Of a stretch of DNA of 64,000 bases, positions 11,200 to 22,615 are shown piece by piece. This stretch comes from Ancylostoma caninum. Lineage: Eukaryota; Nematoda; Chromadorea; Rhabditida; Ancylostomatidae. A program made the position numbers and the translations under genes. The stretch spans positions 434,001 through 498,000 of the forward strand of contig JBAJFG010000021.1 in the NCBI GenBank assembly GCA_037903475.1, given 5' to 3'. The notes beneath the pieces were generated by a model, which made no database searches, had not been told where the DNA came from, and saw only the letters and a program-made list of their open reading frames with translations. Each line of letters begins with the position of its first letter. Position 1 is the stretch's first letter.

Positions 11200-12400
11200 C
11201 CTTGGCGTAGAAGTCAGTAAAAGTCATAAACTTGTTAGCCGAACACGATGTTGCTCATGTATATGACACACGAGCTCATGCAGTCACCCTCTCTGCCAAA
11301 CGAGCAAATTATGTTTCGGGGGTTATGGAAAGGTGGTCGTAAATGCGGTTCCGAACTAATTGGTGCTTCAGGTTCTTTGGTGGTATTTCTACGGTTTCTA
11401 GTCTGTCTTGTCCTAGTCTCCCAATTCTGAGTCACGTGGCTATGCTCAAGGTCCTGCACGGCTGTCTCGGATGCAAGTTGGGCTTCGTAAAAAGGACGAA
11501 AATCAAAGGGGTGTATGGGGTGCGAGGCGTAGCTCCGAAAAAAAAAAACGAGGTAGTAGCAAGTAAGTATAGTGGGCGTGTGTTAGGTTTGTGGCAGCAT
11601 AATGAAGCAAGAATTCAATAATTTTGATGGTGAGTTCATACTATGTTTCTGTGCAACCGGAGTGCCTTTCCTTTTGAATGAATAGAATAGAATTAGAATA
11701 GATTAGAATTGTGGTAGTGATAAATAGAAATAGAATAGTGATAAATAGATGAATAGAATAGTGATAAATATAATTATTCCAGAGACGAGCTGGTCGTTGT
11801 TGCAATGCACGGAACACGCAGAAGAAGTTGGGAGAAGTCTGATATTCCTTTTTATTTACCAGGATTTCTTGTCAATAAAGCTGTAGTACTTTAACATAAA
11901 AAATGGAAGTAGTATAAACAGGATCACCCAGAGCTGAGTTGTAACGGCCGGAATGTAAATTGGAAAGGCGTTTATTGGTAGACTAGAGATGTAGAGATGA
12001 GCTGGGACACAGTCAGAATTGGTTGTTTTCCTCATCAAGACACGACACAGATGCTGAAAATAGATGCTTTGGCGCCTTCCGCATTTATTTATTTATTACA
12101 TGGGTATACCATGCGATTCATAAAACAATAATAAAACACTCATAAAACGTCCGCAAAACACGGATTCAAAAAACCAAACAGAAGGCTGAACTATAAAATA
12201 GGCTAGATTTAACCGTTGGTTAATATAAACAAAAGTGAACAACGACAAATCCTAAAAAAAAAACATGATCTAGGAAACCCTGGAGTGTTCTCTTAGATAT
12301 CTGCCAACAATTGTTTTGAATTGTCGAATATTACTGGGAATTATATGGTGTTTTGATAATTTCTGGAACTCCGAACCCGTTCTGTTAGCGAAATAATTGA
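11200..12400. other. no confident gene; AT-rich stretch with simple repeats
   Basis: Contains the GAATAG/GATAAATAGA tandem tract. A 60-codon minus ORF at 11856-12038 has a hydrophobic stretch (LWVILFILLPFFMLKYY), but no supporting exon or family match was seen. Confidence 0.35.
11676..11775. repeat. tandem AGAATAGTGATAAATA-type repeat
   Basis: Imperfect units of AATAGAATAGTGATAAATAG alternate with TAGAATTAGAATAG over about 100 bp. Confidence 0.7.
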
Positions 12401-12407
12401 ACCTTAA

Positions 12408-13158
12408 AGGCAGCACCCACGGAAACTTTCGCTCCTCGGATTTTCACACTTCCTGGTACTTTAGCGCACTCCGATTGGTTTCTTTATAATAACAACAACG
12501 AAAACCGACTGCGTTCATCGCAGTAACTGGTACATCTTTGTGCCACCGGTCAATTTGGACGAGTTTCCCGTTAGTTGTTTGTTGCTCGAATTGCAACAGA
12601 AACAGCTGTTTCACTGCGTTTCTGGTAGAATCCAGTCGTTTTTCTCTCCTCGTGAGTCATTCTGAGGATTTTTTGTACTTTTGCTACTTCTATTAGATGG
12701 AATGCTTTCTCATTTGTATTATATTTCACAGAAATTGGAGCTGTTTAGCAAAAGTTCAAACTATTTTATGTTGAAATTTCGATTTTCTCCGAATTTCCTC
12801 CTATTCGAAGATTTCCCGAGGTTTTGATTTTCAAATGACATGTATGCTAAGTGCGTCACAATTTCCAATGGTTATTTTTCCTAATGAGGTACGGAAAGCC
12901 TGCAGTATGGAACAAATAACTGACTGCGCAAATATCCAACCGGTGAAAAAAAAGCGTTATCGATCTTTTGCTGTCAATCCCCATCCCATAGCTCATGCAA
13001 CTCGACCACACCTGCTACACCTAACCTTACCGTGAGCTTCTAAAAACAGGGTTTTTGGTGCTATCGGAAAGTTCCGACTATATGCAATTGTTCAGCACCT
13101 TCGATAGCTTTGGGATTTGTTGACTTTTTCAAGTCGGAAATTTCCGTGGGTGCTGCCT
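12408..13158. mobile_element. MITE family A copy 1 (751 bp), TTAA-flanked
   Basis: Begins AGGCAGCACCCACGGAAACT and ends with the inverted form TTTCCGTGGGTGCTGCCT. It is flanked on both sides by TTAA (12404-12407 and 13159-13162). A second copy of similar sequence lies at 55525-56252. No transposase; it contains a 66-codon ORF present in both copies but evolving without constraint. Confidence 0.85.
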
Positions 13159-13179
13159 TTAAGGAGTCCCTCGCCCTGA

Positions 13180-14290
13180 TCACTCCCAACTTGATCGAAC
13201 CCCTCTAGTTCTGGATTGAGTTAAATGGAAAAACGTATCTGCTTTCAAGCCCACATGATTATTGAGAATTTTCCAAACCATCACCAAGTCATTTCGTTTT
13301 CTCCTAGCTGATAATGAATCCAACCCAAATTGCCTGTTCCTAGAATAACTGCGAGGTATACCATTGTAGTTGTATCCTCCCATTCCTATCAGGAGTTTTC
13401 TCGTAAAACTACTTTATTCTGAACTTTTTCAATCACTCTCTTCACCTTCAGCTTATCAGGAGAGAATACAGTCGTACCATATTCTAGTATTGGGCGGACA
13501 TAGGTTTTGTATGCCCATAATAGTACCTTGTGGTTTCTTGAGGATAAAGCCTTAAAAAGGTTGAACAACCTAGAAGTGAAAATTACGTACTATTACCTCA
13601 CAGTGCTTGTCAAAGCATAGTTTATTACCAAACATAAAGCCAAGATCACGAACTGATTCAGTAGAACGCAATGGTTCCCCCTCTAAATAGTACGCGTTCC
13701 CTACATTATTACCACCTAAATGTAGTACTCTTGTTTTATCTGTGGAAATTGGAAGGGAACATTGTACAGCCCAATACGCGACAGTGTCGATGACTGTTTG
13801 AATTATTGTAGGATCAAATGAGGAGCTCATTTCCCGATTAATTTTGATGTCGTCAGCGAAAATTTTACATTTGACACCCATCCTGTGAATAACCTCCGGG
13901 AGTTCCAACGTATATATATTGAAAAAAGGTGGAGACAACACTCCTGTCTGAGGAACACCACTTCTCACCTTACGTACCGAGGATAAGGTGTTACCTATCC
14001 TCACTTGAATGTCCTTCCTGAAAGAAATTGCTTAACCCATCTGAGTAGATCTTCATGAAAATCTAATTTCCGAAGCGCGTGAATTAACTTTAATGAGAAA
14101 CCCTATCGAATGCTTTTTGAAAATCAAAATAAATAACGTCTGCGGGCATTTGGTATCAAGCGCTGCAGTCCAATCATTCAAAACCTCCAGCATGTGCGTC
14201 TCAGTGGTTCTATGATGTCACTTCGAAGTTTTTCAATATCCCTTCATGAATGTGGAAGCATGACCCTCATTGCATGTTCGCCAGTAATTT
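13180..14290 (-). pseudogene. degenerate LINE reverse transcriptase, CR1-like
   Basis: Minus-strand pieces follow the order of a non-LTR reverse transcriptase, broken by frameshifts. From the 5' side: MLEVLNDWTAALDTKCP, then VIYFDFQKAFDRVSH, then KLDFHEDLLRWVKQFLSG, then SGVPQTGVLSPPFFNIYTLE, then the catalytic-type KIFADDIKINR (FADD box), then KTRVLHLGGNN. The C-terminal part is FGLDSLSARRKRNDLVMVWK at 13180-13383. Family assignment to the CR1/L2 group is from motif spacing and wording, not a search. No endonuclease seen; 5' truncated. Confidence 0.75.
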
Positions 14291-14730
14291 CCAGCAGTTG
14301 AGACATATCAACCTGTGCTCATCACTTCGTCGAGCATGTCTGCGTCGTGAAGTTGTCCTGAAACGAGCGGGTTGAGGAGCACATTTGAGCGTTACAAACA
14401 GCAATAAAATTAATATTGAGGGGGAGGCTGTGGAAGAGGTGAATCTGAATGCTTTCTTTTGCTATGAAAGGTGAAATTTGATGAAAGTTACTCTGCAATA
14501 TGTCTTCGAATAATGCGTTATGTATCGGGGACATAATATTCGCAGTTGATCCCAGATTAGAGTGGATTCCTGAAGGTACATCCAATATTTCAAGTGCATG
14601 TATCCACTGGTATGCAAGTATGTGAGGCGTTACGGTGAGAAAATTTAGCCTGTTGTTTTGATAAATTGCCAGAGAAGGGCAAAAGACTGCACCCTATTTC
14701 TCGTGAGATGAGATGTGTAACTTACTGCAT

Positions 14731-14848
14731 TGCCGTATGGATAGTGGTTGTAGCTAGGCTGTTGCGTTCTCTTGCTGTATCCGCTGCGGAAAACGTCCAT
14801 TCGGGATCTGCGTTGCTGGACGGAATCACCAATACGCATTTGAACATC
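14731..14848 (-). CDS. candidate host exon of unknown gene, spliced to 14444
   Basis: A strong acceptor (TTTTCCTGTTCAG) and a strong donor (GCA|GTAAGT) bound a 118-nt stretch open in two frames. In one frame it reads MFKCVLVIPSSNADPEWTFS and then AADTARERNSLATTTIHTAM. In that frame it joins in phase to an acceptor at 14445 (exon from 14444), giving a hydrophobic segment (SPSILILLLFVTLKCAP) and an Arg-rich tail with a stop at 14267. The other frame is Arg/Gln/Tyr-rich. Which frame, if either, is used is undecided. It sits between two LINE remnants, so it could also be a repeat artefact. Confidence 0.3.
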
Positions 14849-14899
14849 TGAACAGGAAAATTGCGCTAGTACACAGTAGCCGTTTTGAACAACCTGTTG

Positions 14900-17345
14900 A
14901 ACTTGGTCGTAGATAGATAGGAATCGAGAATTAGCCAGCATTGTTCGGAAGACCCGTTTCGCAGCGGGGTCCGCTTTGCTGATCCTTTGACGCCATAGTG
15001 CTCTGTCGTGCGCTTGGTCGGGATGGATCCCAGCCGTCTTGAGGTCACCGTGTACGGTGTCAAGTCATCGTTGCTTTCGTCGTCCTTTAGGCCGCTTTCC
15101 TGGTACCTCTACGTCGAAGCCAATCCTAAGAATTTTGTCGCCATCAGCGCGAAGAACGTGACCAAACCATCGCAGACGCGCCTCACGGAGCTTGTCGGCT
15201 ATCGCAGCTGCCCCAAATCGCTGTCGCATGTCCTGGTTGCGTATGCGATCTAGCTGCCTAATGCCACCCATCCACCGCAGCATTCTCATCTCAGTGACAC
15301 TGATTCGGCGTTTCATTTCCTTAGTGACGGGCCAGCACTCGGCACCATACAGCGCGACAGGACGTACCGCGGTACGGTAGATCTTCGACTTGAGCCGGTC
15401 TGGTATGTCCTTGTCGCACAGCACACCAGTCAGCGAGCTCCACTTCAACCACGCAGCGGCGATGTGTGCTGTGATCTCATGGACGAGGCTGCCGTCTGAT
15501 GAAACCACTGAGCCGAGGTATTTGAACGTAGCGGCTCGCGAAAGATTCGTGCCATTAACTTTGATAGTGCCGGACTCGTGTTCGTCGGTGGTCAAATACT
15601 CGGTCTTCTTAACGTTGAGGCGGAGGCCGAACCGTGCCAGCTGGTCACTCCACGCTTGAATCTGTCGTTCAAGTTCACCCTTGTCTTCGGATGCAAGCAG
15701 TACGTCATCCGCGTACAGCAGCGTCCACGGCACTGGTCTGTGAAGCTCCTTTGTGATGGCATCCATGACTACGATGAAAAGAAGCGGGGAAAGGGCTGAG
15801 CCTTGGTGTACGCCCACGGTTATGGGGAACTCCGTCGACGTACCCGCGGCCGCCTGCACTTTAATCCTGTGGTCGGCGTAAAGAATCCGCACCCATTCGT
15901 CTGCTCTTCGGGAATGCCGTGGAGCCGCAGAGCGTACAAAATGACTTCATGGGAGACGCAGTCAAAGGCCTTCTCCAGATCTAGGAAAGCTAGGTGCAAT
16001 GGTCTTTTCTTTTCACGATGCTTCTCGATCAGGAGACGGGCGGCGTGGATGGCATCGGTAGTGCCGCATCCGGATACAAAGCCGCATTGGTTGGGAGATA
16101 GCTGGACGATTTCGCGAATCCGGCGATCACTGATGCGTTCGAAGATCTGCATGGTATGCGACAACAGACGGAATGGTCGATAGTTCGCGCAGTCAGCGGG
16201 GCTACCCTTGCCCTTCCAGATTGGGATGGTAGTGCTTCGCTGCCAGTCCACGAGCACCATCTTCTCCGCTATGACTAGATTAGAAAATTTCGTTAACCAA
16301 TAAGCGGAATTCCACCACTGCGACCTTCACAATTCCGCTGCTATATCATCTGGACCAGTCGCTTTGCCTGGCTTCATTCGCTTCGGTGCATACATGGCTT
16401 CGATGGTGATCGGCTGCACTGGTCCGAAGGTGGGCGGAACTTTTGGGACGGATGGATGGGCAAATACTTCCGTCGAGACCTTTTCAAAATAATCCTTCCA
16501 TCGTTGCATCACCTTCTTGTGATCCATCTGGAGGTGGCCTTGCTCTTCGTTGACGCCGTGAAACTTCTCGACGTCGTCTGCTTGGCGCTGACGCGATTTC
16601 GCGAGTCGGTAGATGAAGCGCTCACCGTTCCTCGAGTCTAACTTCTTGCAGACTTCATCGTAATGAGCCGCCTTCGCTGCGCCTGCAGCCTTCTTGGCAG
16701 CCCTTTTCGCTTCGCGGTAACTCCTCCAGTTGTCTGTCGTTTTATTGTCAAGGAAGGAGTGATAGAGCCTCTTCTTTTTGCGAACTTTTGCCCTCACTTC
16801 CTCCGTCCAGAGCCAAGTCTTCTTGTCAATCTTCCGTCGATCAGGTCTGGTCGTGCCGAGTTCGGAGCGAGCAGTTGCGAGGACAGCATCAGTTACCTTT
16901 TGCCATGCTTCGTCGACGTTCGTGATGGGTGGCAATGGGTGGCAACTGAATGTGAGAGATGACTGCTATTTCTTTCTCTCTTAATCTCCACCACTTGATT
17001 CGAGCCGGCCCACATCGTTCGACGCGCTTCTTGTTTGTCGGCGTGATTTTCATTGTGCAGAATAGCGGCCGGTGTTGCGACACGACCGTCTCGTACGGTG
17101 CGACTTTTGCATCCGTGACGAGCTTCTGGTCTTGATACCTCACAAGCACGTAGTCGATCTGTGTCTTGTTGCTGCCGCTGTAGAAGGAGACGAGGTGGGA
17201 TGGTCACTTCCGAAATCTCGTGTTCGTTATAACAAGGTTATGAGACTCGGCGTAATCGAGAATGCGCTCGCTATCCTCGTTACGCACCCCATATCCGAAG
17301 CCGCCGTGGCATCTGTAGCCGTCTTTCGTCGATCCTACGTGACCC
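14900..17345 (-). pseudogene. RTE-type LINE (endonuclease + reverse transcriptase), inactivated
   Basis: Minus-strand order: endonuclease part (GGFGYGVRNEDSERILDYAE, then FYSGSNKTQIDYVLVRYQ, then HRPLF), a linker (RKIDKKTWLWTEEVRAKVRK), then reverse transcriptase (NYRPFRLLSH, then LAFLDLEKAFDCVSHEVI, then VHQGSALSPLLF, then TLLYADDVLLASEDKGELER with the YADD box), then the C-terminal RMLRWMGGIRQLDRIRNQ and RWFGHVLRADGD. Defects: TGA after FRK in the endonuclease (near 17210), TGA near 16330, a one-base frameshift near 15897, and TGA at 15065-15067 before LDTVHGDLKTAGIHPDQAHD. The N-terminal endonuclease half is missing: the coding sequence stops at the MITE inserted at 17350. Non-functional copy. 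Confidence 0.9.
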
Positions 17346-17349
17346 TTAA

Positions 17350-17752
17350 AGGCAGGGGTCCACCTCATTTTCGTAGTTCAGCTAACAGCAGATCCTGCAT
17401 CTACTCGGCGCGATGGTTCCAACGGTATACATAAATTGTCTCAGAATGGTCTATAAACCCGTCTTCGAGGACGGGGTCGGTAACAGTTTGCCAACCCGAG
17501 TTGACATGTGAAGCCGTTGATCTTATCGATTGGACACGCCAAGACTCGTTGACCGACGTGGCAGTGGCAGGCAGCCAGCACAGCTTGGAGCGATCCGCCT
17601 CCGGGCTCCAAATTTTTACCCAGTTCGTGCCTTTCAAAAATGATGATTTCGTCGCTTCTGTGCCTGTTGATGTACACCCCAGGGATCAACATGATGAGAA
17701 GGTTTAGGATTGATGGTAAATCCAACAGGCAGAACGAGGTGGCCCTCTGCCT
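17350..17752. mobile_element. MITE family C copy 1 (403 bp), TTAA/TCAA-flanked
   Basis: Begins AGGCAGGGGTCCACCTC and ends with the inverted GAGGTGGCCCTCTGCCT. The left flank is TTAA; the right flank is TCAA (one mutation). It is nearly identical to 29578-29982. It abuts the 5' break of the RTE LINE. Confidence 0.85.
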
Positions 17753-17759
17753 TCAATAC

Positions 17760-17830
17760 CACCCCCCCCCCCATTCCCTCGTCCAGCACCACCTTTTCAC
17801 GACCCCCCTCCCTTCTGCCCCCACATGTTT
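17760..17830. other. polypyrimidine C-rich tract
   Basis: Contains a run of more than ten Cs and a second C-rich block on the plus strand. No gene. Confidence 0.6.
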
Positions 17831-18059
17831 TCTCTGTACACTGAACAGATTCAAAGAGACAAAAAAAACACATTAAAAGCCCAAAATTGGAACTAAAACA
17901 ATCTTGGAGTCGATATGCATCCTTTCTCATCCGATCGGATCAGACTGCCGGCAGGAACGATGGCGTCATTACGTGTCAAAAAAGGACTGACTGGCAGCGC
18001 ATACGAGGAATCGGTTTCAGTGTTGACGTTTGCGTGCCCACGGGTTCGATCTCCGGCGC

Positions 18060-19045
18060 CTCCGAAAAATTTTTGCAGGGGTCGAAACCACTTCAGTATT
18101 TAGTGTGGAGTAGAGGAGTGAGTGTGAAAAGGTTCGAAAATGAAGTGAGGGAAGCGAAATCGATCGATTACACATGCGAGAATCCGCCTACAGGGGCCGG
18201 CAGTTTGTGAAAAACTAGGGTTACTTAGACCTGGTACTGAAGTTCTCTGACTCTAAAGCAACAGACGCTTTTCAAGATGTACATAGAGGACGATCAGCTC
18301 TATCTTTTGCCAGAGTTTCAATTTTCTAAGCCTTCATATGTTTTCGCGAGCTCGATGGGAAATCGATGGGAAATTCGGCGAATTTCCCATCGATTTCCCA
18401 TCTAAATTGCGGGAAAACGAGCAAATTTCGTGAAGCCAGATTCTGTACTTAAATGGCAAATTTCCTCAACTGAAACTCATAAAAGAAAAGTTTTCGTGAT
18501 ATTCGCAAATTGCTTCTCAGTGATTTCCCAAACAGATTTACTCCGTTTTCACCATCTGTTCAAATTGCGAGGTTTTCACTTCTTCAACTCCCATGAAAAG
18601 AGTTTGCCTTGTACCGAAATTTCACTACATTCACGAAATAGAGCTCCAAGCATTGATTCTCCATTCCCATTGTCGCACCCCAATGATCGCTCCTGCTAGC
18701 GTGAGTTAGATGGGAAATTTCCCCTCGGAGACCCGAAAATTTGAAAAATTTCCCATCGAGCTCCCAAAAGCATATGAAGTTCTAGGAAATTGATGCTTTG
18801 GCAAAAGACAGAGCTGATCGTCCTCTATGGACACGTATAAGGACATTCGCTGATTTCGGGTCAGAGAACTTCAGCACGAGGTCTAAGTCACCCTACTTTT
18901 CCACGTTCTGACGGGCCCTGCAGGCGAATCCTCGCATGTGCAATCGACTGATCTCGCTACCCACACTATTTTTTCAAACATTTCCATCCTCTTCATTCCA
19001 CACCTGATTCTGAAGTGATTCCGATCAGTGCAAAAATTTATTGAA
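18060..19045. mobile_element. large fold-back element with arms of about 320 bp
   Basis: 18064-18385 and 18735-19042 are diverged inverted copies. Paired blocks include AAATTTTTGCA, CACTTCAG, CACATGCGAG, CTTAGACCT, GAAGTTCTCTGAC, AGAGGACGATCAGCTCT and GAGCTCGATGGGAAAT. The loop is about 350 bp. No coding capacity recognised. A 49-bp palindrome sits at the inner edge of the left arm. Confidence 0.7.
18354..18402. repeat. 49-bp near-perfect palindrome
   Basis: Arms of 24 bp around a single G. Each arm carries GATGGGAAATCGATGGGAAA. The arms pair perfectly, so a very stable hairpin or cruciform is possible. Confidence 0.9.
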
Positions 19046-19871
19046 GGAGAACGACCCCTCATGGGAAATTCCAATCGGACGCTTGACCCTGAGTATGGGC
19101 CATGTACGTTCATAGGAAAAGGTCGTTTCAGGATCTAGATATCAGCGACCTACCAGAAAAAGGGACAAACCATGACTACACCTTTAGGAAAATTTTTGCC
19201 CTTTTCTGGTCAGCAACTTGAGTAATCCGCAGCAAATCTTTTTTCGAACAGATGTACCATTATGTTGAGTAATACGCTCTCTTGTTGGGAGTTATTATGG
19301 GAAAAGTCTCAAATATAAGGCCAGCACATGCAGGCGAGTTGATAATCTTTGCTTCGCTGACGATATCGTCCTTATAACATCAACGATCAGCGGAGCGGAA
19401 CAGATGCTGGCCGTCTTCGACGACGCGTGCGGAAGGATTGGTCTTCAACTGATTCTGACGGAGATGATGTTCATGGAAAACAGATGGGTCCCGGATCCCC
19501 CTTTTTTTCGAAACGACCATATCCGAATGCTCCAGCTGCGTATACCTGGGTCGGGAAGTCAACATGGTGAACGACCTCGCTCCAGAGCTGGCCAGGAGGA
19601 AGCGAGCCGTTTGGGGAGCTAACAAGAACATCGAAGATGTAGTGAAGAAGACGAAGAACACCAAGCTCCGTGCCTGCCTCTTAAACACAACGGTTCTCCA
19701 TTGTTTGACGAACGCCTCAGGAACTCGGGCGTTGCGCAAGCAGCATGAGAATGCGGTCAGCGTCGTCGAACGCTCCATCGAGAGGGTGATGCTAGGAATA
19801 ACCCGCCCCACCAAGTGAGAGCTGGAATACGGAGTTCCCCCCCCCCCCCTTCGTCAACAATCGAAAATCAG

Positions 19872-21280
19872 TAGCCGTATTCCGAACTCCGCTGGGCCAG
19901 CCACGCGTGGCCCACTGGCGCATGGCCCTGGCCAGGCGTGCATGGCCCATCGCGTATGACTCGGTATTCCGGCGTGGGCCGCTGGCCCTGTCCACAAACG
20001 CGCCGTTTACCACGTTATCTGAAACGTTGTAGACTAGAAAAATGAACAAATTGAGAGCTCATCATCCAGTATAGGGCCCTCACGCATGGGATACGCATAT
20101 GTCGGAAGGGCAATTCATATTAGATGAGCGCGTGAGCCCCGCGTCGAACGCATACACATATTTGCGCTTGATTTTCAATGAAGATCGATCAACACTAGTG
20201 TGCTCACATCCTCGGTGAAGATATTGCTCGGTCGCTGTGAACAGCTGCGAGCCCTCAAATGTGCGAGTATGACTTACGTCTTAAGTGCGTCATTGCTGCA
20301 ACTGAGCCTGTACTTCATCGTACATAAGCGCGCGCGTCGAACGCACGCATGTAGTATAAATTGCCCTTATCATTTAATTAACGCGAGTTACAAATATGTC
20401 CAGCGCACTATCTGACTAGTTCTGCCCTAAACATTTAGATGAAATTTTTCCGCCGAAATTTTTTTTAAGGGGGGGGGGGAGTTGTCTGAGAAGCTGAACA
20501 CAAATATCGTATCCATTTTGTACCGTTACTCCGTTTTTGTAAGGTTAGGCAAGGTTTACTATGAACACGATTCTCACGATATCTCACAGGATCTTCTAAA
20601 ACTTTGCATAGAAGGGTTGCTTCAGGCTCTAGTCACGATTATCGACATTATTTTGCATGCCACCTTCCCTTTCTCCCCAAAATCTGCATCTTCTCTGAAT
20701 CTCCTTCCGAAAATGGGGTCACGGTAGAAAATGGATGCGATATTCATAATCAGGGCACAAAACAACCCCTCTACACAAAATCTGAGAGGACTGCAAGAGA
20801 TTCCATCTCTGCAGTATGTCTACCGTTAGCCTACAAAAACTAAGTAGGGGCACAAATTGGATGCAATTTCCATGTCCAGAATCTCAAGTAGCCCCCCCCG
20901 GCAAAGTTTGCGCGAGATATTTCACTTCGGAGTTTTGGAACAGGGCTAGCCGAAAGTGCCACTGAATCTTCCCATTTCCACGCAGTAACCTTGTTTGATA
21001 GCTGTGCATTGAAATGGAACAGTGCTAAGCTATTATTGAAAGCATCTGTGGGAAGAGCAATATGAAGATCCTTTTTGCTCAAGGAATGAAAACTACGCAT
21101 GAATCCGGACAAAAAAAAACGGAGATTTTGTCGCATGCCCCTACCAAATGTAGTGGGCCAAGCTTGGCCCAGTGAGCACCGATTTCGAATTGCGCGCTCT
21201 GCTCCTGGAATACGGGGCCATCGCATATGGCCCAGTTGGCCACGCATGGCCCTGGGCCAAACCGCGCCAGAATACGGCTA
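19872..21280. mobile_element. 1.4-kb inverted-repeat element inserted in a LINE, 3-bp CAG duplication
   Basis: The ends are TAGCCGTATTC and GAATACGGCTA, perfectly inverted. Both are followed inward by GC-rich, GGCC-containing sub-terminal sequence (GCCACGCGTGGCC; GGCCACGCATGGCC). CAG directly flanks both ends (19869-19871; 21281-21283). The host LINE reading resumes on the far side, which dates the insertion after the LINE. No transposase seen. It contains a second MITE at 20106-20368. Confidence 0.8.
20106..20368. mobile_element. MITE family B copy 1 (263 bp), nested
   Basis: The termini AAGGGCAATTCATATTAGAT and, inverted at the other end, AAGGGCAATTTATACTACAT define a terminal inverted repeat. 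A related copy is at 48570-48812. It lies inside the 19872-21280 element. Confidence 0.7.
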
Positions 21281-21579
21281 CAGGACGCTGCCGCTTACAC
21301 CAAGTTGAGTAAGATTAGGTGGGCCGGACACATGATGCGTTTTACCGACAACCGTTGGACAAGAGCCGTCAGCGACTGGACTCTACGGGACGTTAAGCGC
21401 ACGACAGGAAAACCACCGACCTGATGGTCAGACTTCTTCACGAAGTCCCTCAAGGATAGATGCGATGCTCTCTGTGTCCCTTGAACGGACAGAATCCACC
21501 TGACAACTCTGGCTCGCGAGAGGGACAGTCACAGCTTTCGTGCACCACTGAGACTTATTATCTAATGCACATCATTCAT

Positions 21580-22440
21580 TCATAGCACATTAAATTTATT
21601 CATTTGCATTCTACTCTTTTGTGCTCATGGCTGACCGTGAGCGGGACACGACATTTCCAATTTTGCTAAACTCGATGATTAGACCGATGGTGTGAGTTCA
21701 GTTACATCGTGGGTTTGATTTCGTTCTTCTATGCGTGCGAAATATTTTTCTCTCATAAATATCGTTGCTGCGAGCCAGAGCTCCGCAGAAGAAGACGAAC
21801 AGAAAGTGGAAAGGTTGGCCAGCCAAGCCCCGTAGGGCTCGTATAGTCTTCGCCACAGTGGAGAGAAGATTAAGCTTCCGAATGCGTCTGTCGGCTTATA
21901 TACACCTCGCACGGGGCAGGTCGTCACGTAACATTCAAGAAAAGAAACCAGGGACAACAATACCTGCATATGCCCTGCTCCCTGATCCGTTACAGCTCCT
22001 CTGCTCGTACCGAGCAACTACATATTCACGCTCCACTAACGACTATCTGCTATGCCTGCATCGTCTAAAAAAGGGAGGGTTCACCGGCGGGTCAACTCCC
22101 GAATGGCTGAGAAGTTGGAGGCGGGGCATTGCTTAGGCGAAAAGTATTTCAAATAACTTGAATCATATTGTGTGTTATGAAAATAGGTTCACTTCTTTTT
22201 TTTTCTCTGAACACCAGCATTCAGAAATTGTTAACATCATTTCGTGAGAACCTTTTTTACACCTTTTTGTGGAAGCAGCGTTTATACTGATGTTGTGTAT
22301 ATAGTAATAGTGTCCAACTCTTCCATTTCTGAAAGGTTATGTAACAACATGTCTATGCTCGACGTCATTCCGTAGTCCTGAATTTCTGTTACTTGACCTC
22401 ATCCCCGCACGCGGCTTGAAAATTTCATATAGAATACAGG
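21580..22440. other. gap between LINE and LamG gene 3' end; ORF-rich patch 21700-22130
   Basis: 21700-22130 is GC-richer and open on both strands (112-codon minus ORF, 123-codon plus ORF). On the minus strand GGTGTATATAAGCCG near 21905 resembles a TATA box. No family match, so it is left unassigned. 22140-22440 is AT-rich with nothing recognised. Confidence 0.3.
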
Positions 22441-22462
22441 AGAAAATACAGCTATATAAAGT

Positions 22463-22468
22463 TTTATT
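22463..22468 (-). terminator. poly(A) signal AATAAA of the EGF/LamG gene
   Basis: TTTATT on the plus strand, about 150 nt downstream of the stop at 22618-22616 on the minus strand. Confidence 0.6.
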
Positions 22469-22615
22469 ACTAATGTAACAAAACTGGATTAACAAAGAAA
22501 TGCACCAGTGTTATTCGGTTCTATGTACAAATGTTTTTCAACACAACATTTACGTTAGCTCTGACCGGAGAAATCCCTTTGGGTGCTGTCTTCGCCTCCC
22601 CGAGCAAGCAATGCA

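Larger units (their letters stand above)
19340..21560 (+). pseudogene. RTE-like LINE reverse transcriptase fragment, split by an insertion
   Basis: The plus strand encodes the RT catalytic region (NLCFADDIVLITSTISGAEQ), then after a frameshift near 19520 NDLAPELARRKRAVWGANKN, then NAVSVVERSIERVMLGITRP. The LINE text breaks at 19871 and resumes at 21281 with DAAAYTKLSKIRWAGHMMRF and then NRWTRAVSDWTLRDVKRTTG. Stops follow in the C-terminal part. The inserted segment is 19872-21280. The 5' part of the LINE is missing. Confidence 0.85.

Noticed and set aside
12835..13035. 66-codon ORF conserved in both family A MITE copies (also 55929-56129)
   Set aside because: Codon-by-codon comparison shows about 25 amino-acid changes against about 7 silent ones, which is not purifying selection. 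The equal length only reflects lack of indels.
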